Assembly: GCA_001931875.2 (NCBI GenBank)
Contig: MSJH02000556.1
Location: 248,001-312,000 of the forward strand
Length of the DNA stretch: 64,000 bases
Direction of reading: 5' to 3'
From: Byssochlamys sp. IMV 00236
Taxonomy: Eukaryota > Ascomycota > Eurotiomycetes > Eurotiales > Thermoascaceae
Part shown: piece after piece, positions 58,921-64,000 of the stretch
How positions within the stretch are numbered: position 1 is the first letter of the stretch
Layout of the letters: the number at the start of each line of letters is the position of its first letter
The notes under the pieces: generated by a model
Database searches by the model: none
Told to the model about the DNA's origin: nothing
The model's input: the letters and a program-made list of their open reading frames with translations, nothing else
Translations under genes and position numbers: made by a program

Positions 58921-59673
58921 TTGCGGTCGATTCTTCGAGGGGATATTTTAACTCCGTCCTCTATGGTAGCACCCTTACCATGTACATACGTCCATAGACA
59001 CGAAGTTGGCAATCCTATACGCAAGAATGAGATATTCGATGGTGCCCCTAGTCGTGCAAGGGTTACAACCCTCGCATCACCGAACCAGCTACGACATCTT
59101 CATTTCGCCGAAGATGGCCTTTTGACTGAAAGGTTCCTGGAGAGTTTCCGTTCTTTCTCGGAGAGATACCAGGATAGACAAGACCGTTCTGCGGTTTCCG
59201 CAAATCTGGAATGCTATCTAATTTCTCACCCGAGCGCGCTCTACAGCGGCTGAAAATGCCAACTAGGTTACTGGCTAACATCCGACAACCGAGCTCATGA
59301 GTACGGATATACTAAAGTCAATCTGCGAAATACATATTACCCGGATAACCGCACTGAGAAGATTAATGTACAGCCGTTTCGCTATCAGCTAGCTGTTGTT
59401 GCCTCCGGTTATGGTCAAAATTTGCTGTTAACTTCCGACCAGAACGCAACACATGAGGTGTCACACCTGTGCCATAACTACGGGTGTTTTAATCCTGATC
59501 ATGTATGTGTCGAGCCTCTCGAGATAAATCGTAAGCGCGGGGGTTGTGTGGGTGCGTGGGTTATAAAAGCGGCCGATGGATCAAGTCTCGCAAGACGCAG
59601 CTGGAATGCTGTCTTGTCCGGACCCGAAATGGCCGGCAAACCCTGCCGGACTCTTCGATACTTTTGTCGTTGA
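58921..59673 (+). pseudogene. His-Me finger endonuclease-like gene (zinc-binding loop type) with one in-frame stop
   Basis: The frame from 58921 is interrupted only by TGA at 59251-59253 and then continues in the same frame: KCQLGYWLTSDNRAHEYGYT, KVNLRNTYY, FRYQLAVVASGYGQ, then HEVSHLCHNYGCFNPDHVCVE and NRKRGGC. The SHLCH...C.NPDH...N..R..C pattern is that of the zinc-binding loop region of homing-type endonucleases (His-Me finger, PF05551-like), common as dispersed fungal genes. One C-to-T change (CGA to TGA) would explain the stop. The last 80 bases run into the SNF2 fragment in a different frame. Confidence 0.65.
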
Positions 59674-59923
59674 CGAAGCCCATATCATACGCAATGTGAG
59701 CTCAAGCACTAGCCAAACCGTCATGTGGCTCATGCCAAAGTTTTATCTCCTTCCAACCGCCACCCCTTATTACAACTCTGTGAACGATTTCTTTACGCTG
59801 GTTCGCTTCATTAGTCCTGTTAAGGACTATTACAACAAGACACACCTGAGTGGGGAGACACTGCTGAGAGCGTTTGATGAGGAACGAGACAATGATCTAC
59901 TTGCCGAATGGGATTCCTTTTAG
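59577..59923 (+). pseudogene. Fragment of a SNF2-family ATPase
   Basis: An open frame of about 115 residues contains the Walker B region FDTFVVDEAHIIRN (a DEAH box) and, further on, LLPTATPYYNSVNDFFTLVRF, which matches SNF2 motif III and the sequence after it (TATP.YN...D...L..F). Motif I and the whole second RecA domain are missing. The fragment starts within the end of the endonuclease frame, so the two were joined by rearrangement. Sequence after 59923 may hold further decayed SNF2 remnants but nothing certain. Confidence 0.65.
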
Positions 59924-61117
59924 GGAATATTCCTCTTTTCTAACTGCAGGACTATCTTCGTCGGGACTCGTTCTGGTTTCATTTGGGAACCACTTTTACA
60001 TCCTAATACAATGAGCAGCTTGAGTTTACCGACAGCGAGAGCTGGGATCACTTCGAGAGTAAACAGCTCCTTGACCGACGTCGTATACGGCGTGGCCGCG
60101 GTCAACGCACCCTCGAGTATCTCGTACCGATTGGTTATGATCGACCTCCTCACCACGATTGACGACCGCTTTGTATATGACCAGGTGGATGGGCACGTCC
60201 GATATGTGTGCATGGAGTTTGTTTACTACAACCTGACTTTGGCCTCGCAGTCAAGATTAGGTGCTTCTACCTTTGTCAAGATGATGCAAAGGGCCTTCAG
60301 AAACGGCGTTCTGTAAATTTGGCTTTTCAAATATAATGCTTAAATATAACTTGGCTACTAAAAGAGCCTTAAGCTCAGCCACGGCGCGGTCAGGACTTCA
60401 GGAGATAAATATGGGACCAAGTTTCCTCCTAGATCTAGAGTCAAGCAAGCAAGCAACCTAGCTACTGGCTAGGAGGTTCATATTCATCCTGTTGCATCCG
60501 CGCCCTTTAGATTCGACATATTCATTTTCTCATTCATATCAGTATGTTCTCATTGAGGCTACCCTCGTGCAAGAGGTAAATACTATATAAGATGCCTTGA
60601 GGCGCAAAAAGTGTTCACTTCTATATAGCTTGTCTCGAGAACACTAGAGAACTTCCCATCCATAGTAATGAAAGAGACATTTTTCTAAACCTGCGCGTTC
60701 TTTCTTTTCCTTGGTCTAGGAAGTGATCTTCGGATTATACAATTACACGACAAACGTTTGGAACTAACCCGTAAGGTGCAACTAGTTTCCAGTAATCAGT
60801 AACCTCTGACTTTTATATAATGCAGAGAAGATCAGATTGTTTGGCATTTTCAAAGTGATATCCAGTCGAATATGTCATTGTTTCTCCAGTATAAAGCCCC
60901 GAAAACGCAAAAGTAATGAACTGTACATATATCAGAATGTACATGTTGATCAATAGGAGATTCTCTCAGTTAAACAGGCCTCGGTCTTGTATTAGGTACA
61001 CGTGAATACAAGATACACTCATCCCTCAGTCGTCCGTGGACATAACCTATCGGACTCTCTAGACCACTCAAAATCTCAGCTTGGTCGCCCTTGATCTGGC
61101 ATAGCCTTATTGGAACA
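59924..61117. other. Decayed region, no gene supported
   Basis: AT-rich. A 101-codon frame at 60011-60316 is not recognisable. Some tracts before 60.3 kb may be SNF2 remnants. Confidence 0.35.
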
Positions 61118-62314
61118 TCAAGTCGAAATAGTTGGCTGGGCTCCGACGGAAGAAGATGCCTGTTTGGCCTTCCAAGCTTCACTGCACACTATCGCCAAGC
61201 TCAACACCAATTGTCCGAAGAACTTTACATGTTTGCTCGAATACATGTTGAATGGTCCATAGGACTTGAGCTTCAAGAAGCAGTCTTCCTGATTGTCAAC
61301 GACTCCCTCCGATATATACTTCGGATATCCTTGGCCGAAAGTCGCAACGGTCAAATACGTGTGCTCCCGGTGTCCCGAAATTGTGAAGTATCTAAGAATT
61401 GTTAGTATTTAGCGTCCGAGGACAGTTTAGCAGATAAAGTTTGCTGCAACTTACGGGTGATCCTCGCGGAAATCTTCCCTAATCATCCAACATAATAGTT
61501 GAATGGCTATCTCCATCAGTGTCGAATCTGGCTTATCGGCCAACCTGAATGGCTTGACTTTCAACAAGGCATAGGTATCGTTATGCTCTCTTGGATGCAG
61601 CCGTCCATCGTTTTGTGCCGTAAGGTGTGCGTGTCCAACCTGGATATGGACAAGCCCCCGTGCACAACGCCAGTCAAGACCAACGTGCTGACAGCTTTTC
61701 GTCAAGGCCACAACGAAATTAACCAAGCCAATGTCAACAATTCCTTCGTCACCAGCAGGGATTATTCTTGAGAAATATGGGACTCTGTTGGATTCACGTT
61801 CTGCTGGCGCTGAATCTTGCTCATCATTCGGGAGCAGTTGTGCTAGTAGTTGGCGATACCGTACGTTCCCAAATTCCCCTAATTCGCGAGATTCCCCTGG
61901 TCCGGGGATCCTATCCTCAGTGTCCTTTATATCACGAAGATATACATTCCAATCCCCATATCCGATAAGCCAAAGATTGGCTTCCCTACAAATTTCCTGC
62001 GTCAGATGGAAGTCTGTGTAGTTTTCTGGGGCCTTGATATCTCTTGGATCATTCGCCATCTCTACCAGTGTTCTTGTCGTCAGGAAATGGGAGAATTGTA
62101 TCTTTGATCCTGGATTCCAGCCGCTGAGATTCATAAGCGGCACATCAATGGCCTTTTCTCCCACGTGAAGGCTAGGAGCGTCGACAGGCTGCCTTCTGTC
62201 ATATTGGTCTGAGGGTGGAGGCGCTCGTATGACTTCTCTCGCGGCTTTCTGCCTCCATTCAGCGGGGGTTTTTGGAAGACCGCAGGCCAGGGCGTTTTGA
62301 CGACGGGAGTCCAT
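61118..62314 (-). CDS. Intact two-exon gene of unknown function
   Basis: Minus-strand exons 61455-62314 and 61118-61391 give 377 residues. The GTAAGT donor and TTCTTAG acceptor join EDHP to YFTISGHREHTYLTVATFGQ in frame, and the second exon continues open for 90 codons. There is no signal peptide or membrane segment. Notable parts are VPLMNLSGWNPGSKIQ, FHLTQEICREANLWLIGYGD, EGIVDIGLVNFVVAL and ALLKVKPFRL. The order of a VDIGL-type Asp and a later beta strand with charged residues faintly recalls PD-(D/E)XK-like folds of fungi, but I could not confirm the active site. A decayed relative lies at 57700-57815. The minisatellite lies about 110-520 bp upstream of the ATG, and a possible 5' leader intron (GTTAGT...GGTAG) ends between them. 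Confidence 0.6.
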
Positions 62315-62424
62315 ATTGTCCGAATTGCGCTTTTTGACTTTGGTGACGAAGGATGCGAGATAAAGGTTGCCTACCGAGAGACTGTCAGTATCAGTTCCAG
62401 TATAGAGAAACTAACCTTTCGGTA

Positions 62425-62835
62425 ACCCCAAGTCCCAAAAGGAACTCAGGAAGAGAGGACAGGAGAAAAAGAGGCCCCAAGTCCCAAAAGGAACTCAGGA
62501 AGAGGGGAAAGGAGAAGAAGAGGCCCTAAGTCCCAAAAGGAACTCAGGAAGAGAGGAGAAGAGAAGGAGAGGCCCCAAGTCCCAAAAGGAACTCAGGAAG
62601 AGAGGAGAAGAGAAGAAGAGGCCCCAAGTCCCAAAAGGAACTCAGGAAGAGAGGAGGAAAGAAGAAGAGGCCCCAAGTCCCAAAAGGAACTCAAGAAGAG
62701 TGGATGAGAGGAGGAGGAGATGGAGATGAGGAGAAGCCCCGAGTCCCAAGGGAACTCAGGAAGAGTAGAGGAGAGAAGGAGGAGGATATGGAGATGAGGA
62801 GAGGCCCCAAGTCCCAAGGGAACTCAGGAAGAGTG
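62425..62835 (+). repeat. Minisatellite: six 49-bp units and two longer units
   Basis: The motif AGTCCCAAAAGGAACTCAGG starts at 62431, 62480, 62529, 62578, 62627 and 62676, an exact 49-bp period, then in altered form (AGTCCCAAGGGAACTC) at 62742 and 62810, where the spacer grows to 66-68 bp by added GAGGAGGAGATGGAGATG-like sequence. The strand is purine-rich. It lies just upstream of the unknown gene at 61118-62314, probably in its leader or promoter. Confidence 0.93.
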
Positions 62836-63823
62836 CAGAGGGGAAGAGAACAGAGGGGGCAATGAGTCTTGAGAAACCAGGACCACGAAGAGAAAAGAAA
62901 CGTTCTCGACAATGATCAACAATGGTGACTAGAGAGACTCGAAGGACTGAAAATCAGGGAGTGGGTTGTGTTGATGGCGAGGAGGGCGAGGCGATTCGTA
63001 CTCGCTAACGGATTCGCACCTTCCTCACCTACCCTCATCGACGCGTTCCTTCCTTACTTGTCTCAAACTGAGAGAGAGAAATGAACGTGTCTTTTAATCG
63101 TACTTTAACATGTTATTATTGTTATCGATTATTATTATCGACTAGCAGTAATCGCATACTATACTTCTTTATCGTACAGGGTCAATACGTAGTTATACTT
63201 TACAATTAGAGAGTTGAGCATCGGTAGCTGTTTCTTTCAGTAAACTCATATGTGATTAACTATTGGCTTCTATGACAAAGGACACAGGAATGAAATATCA
63301 AATCCTCAAGGTATATAGGCGAACAGTCATATTGAATTATGTCGAAGATGGCTCGTTGCTTGCGCAGATTTTGAGTCTGAGCAGACTGTGATCATGTCTT
63401 TGATACTTAGCTATCCCGGAAGTACGTCAGTCCACAGTACACTATATATCCTAATAGCGATTACAAAAGTTGGAGTTGATTTTCTTCCCCTGAAAAGAGC
63501 ATTTCGTCATCCGGAAATCGATAATCTGCGTGTGCTGGGAATCCTCGAGGGAAATTACGGTAGAAGGCTGCAAGACTTTTGACAATGCAGCGTCTACCGC
63601 ACTGCTTCATCAGGGAACATTGACTCCCTAGGGAACTGAGTAGGTTCTCTCCTGTAACCAGAGTAATCAAGATTATCAAACAGCTATTAGATGTCCCAAT
63701 AAATTCACCTTCCGGTAAAGGTAGCAATCAGCCCTCTATGAAATGCTCGTACACTTCTTTATCGGTGCGCTTTCGAACCGCAGTGCAGAAGGCACCGGTT
63801 CCACTGTGGCTACCCAATTTCAC
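62836..63823. other. Intergenic region, no gene supported
   Basis: AT-rich, with TTATTATTGTTATCG-like simple sequence at 63112-63140. A minus-strand frame at 63461-63727 might belong to the partial gene at the right edge but has no known motif. Confidence 0.35.
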
Positions 63824-64000
63824 CTAACACGTAGAGCGCCCATATGCTTTACAAGGTGTTCGGGGTTCACATTCTCTTCTCCAGCGGCAATAACTGACAT
63901 GGTATCTCCACACGGCACTGGGTTACACAATCTGATGACCGTTTCGAAAAGATCTGGAAATTGGCGCCCATCCAAATTCTCGAAGTTGCTTAATTGTATC
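63824..64000 (-). CDS. Partial coding segment running off the right edge, unknown
   Basis: From the right edge one minus-strand frame stays open for 58 codons (IQLSNFENLDGRQFPDLFE, LCNPVPCGDTMSVIAAG, EENVNPEHLVKHMGALRV) with a balanced composition, then meets a GTT AG/GTGAAA donor-like site at 63823. Directly after it a different frame reads KLGSHSGTGAFCTAVRKRTD and KEVYEHFIEG before a stop, which suggests a one-base frameshift instead of an intron. It may therefore be the end of a broken gene. No family was recognised. Confidence 0.35.

Noticed and set aside
62593..62912. Repetitive Leu/Ser-rich proteins on the minus strand
   Set aside because: They are translations of the minisatellite with no conserved start, splice sites or flanking protein.

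Overview
This window looks like nuclear DNA of a filamentous ascomycete, most likely Aspergillus or a close relative in the Eurotiales. The genes are split by short introns of about 50-100 nt with GTNNGT donors and CTNAC-type branch sites. The core proteins (Ubr1, Hem14, Qcr9, Nab2, PYM, RED, a Crh-type GH16 enzyme) are typical fungal housekeeping proteins. No translation, splicing or similarity search could be run beyond reading the sequence. Exon coordinates are manual reconstructions from reading frame, splice consensus and remembered family conservation.

Positions 1-34.3 kb are mostly a conventional gene-bearing chromosome arm. In order they hold: a left-truncated L-fuconate/L-galactonate dehydratase (-); a ten-exon MFS permease of the allantoate/vitamin type (-); a 3.4 kb gene-poor stretch; a GPI-anchored Crh-type GH16 enzyme (+); a histidine phosphatase resembling sedoheptulose bisphosphatase (+); a divergent inorganic pyrophosphatase (-); a divergent but catalytically complete enolase (-); a RING-H2 protein (-); a 3 kb gene-poor stretch with an unusual hairpin-rich, tRNA-like element near 16.5 kb; Nab2 (+); protoporphyrinogen oxidase (+); PYM (-), divergent from QCR9 (+), which contains a probable GC-AG intron; the very large N-recognin Ubr1 (+); and RED (+).

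Positions 34.3-64 kb are different: gene-poor, AT-rich in places, full of local duplications and broken genes. The unifying feature is a modular protein family that I do not recognise as described. Its parts are an N-terminal domain of unknown fold, an optional UPF1-like SF1 ATPase/helicase core, and an Arg/Ser-rich tail ending in a charged coiled coil. Copy P1 (38.7-41.4 kb) has the N-domain, only the first RecA domain, and the tail. Copy P2 (48.6-49.6 kb) has the N-domain and the tail. Copy P4 (46.4-46.8 kb, minus) has only the tail. Copy P3 (53.1-56.2 kb) is a decayed, once full-length helicase. Copy P5 (56.9-57.5 kb) is a decayed N-domain-plus-tail copy. P6 (50.4-51.45 kb) is a promoter and leader with almost no coding sequence left. 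Leaders of this family share a short intron ending at or just before the ATG, repeats with a CCTGG...CCGGCG core, and duplicated promoter blocks.

The island also holds one well-expressed-looking GH128 glucanase gene (44.5 kb), a broken His-Me finger endonuclease abutting a SNF2 ATPase fragment (58.9-59.9 kb), an intact two-exon gene of unknown function (61.1-62.3 kb) with a decayed partial copy 3.5 kb away, and a 49-bp minisatellite. The layout suggests an accessory, perhaps subtelomeric, island where a helicase-derived family is duplicating, shuffling domains and decaying. There is no telomere repeat, no rRNA gene and no CRISPR array in the window.
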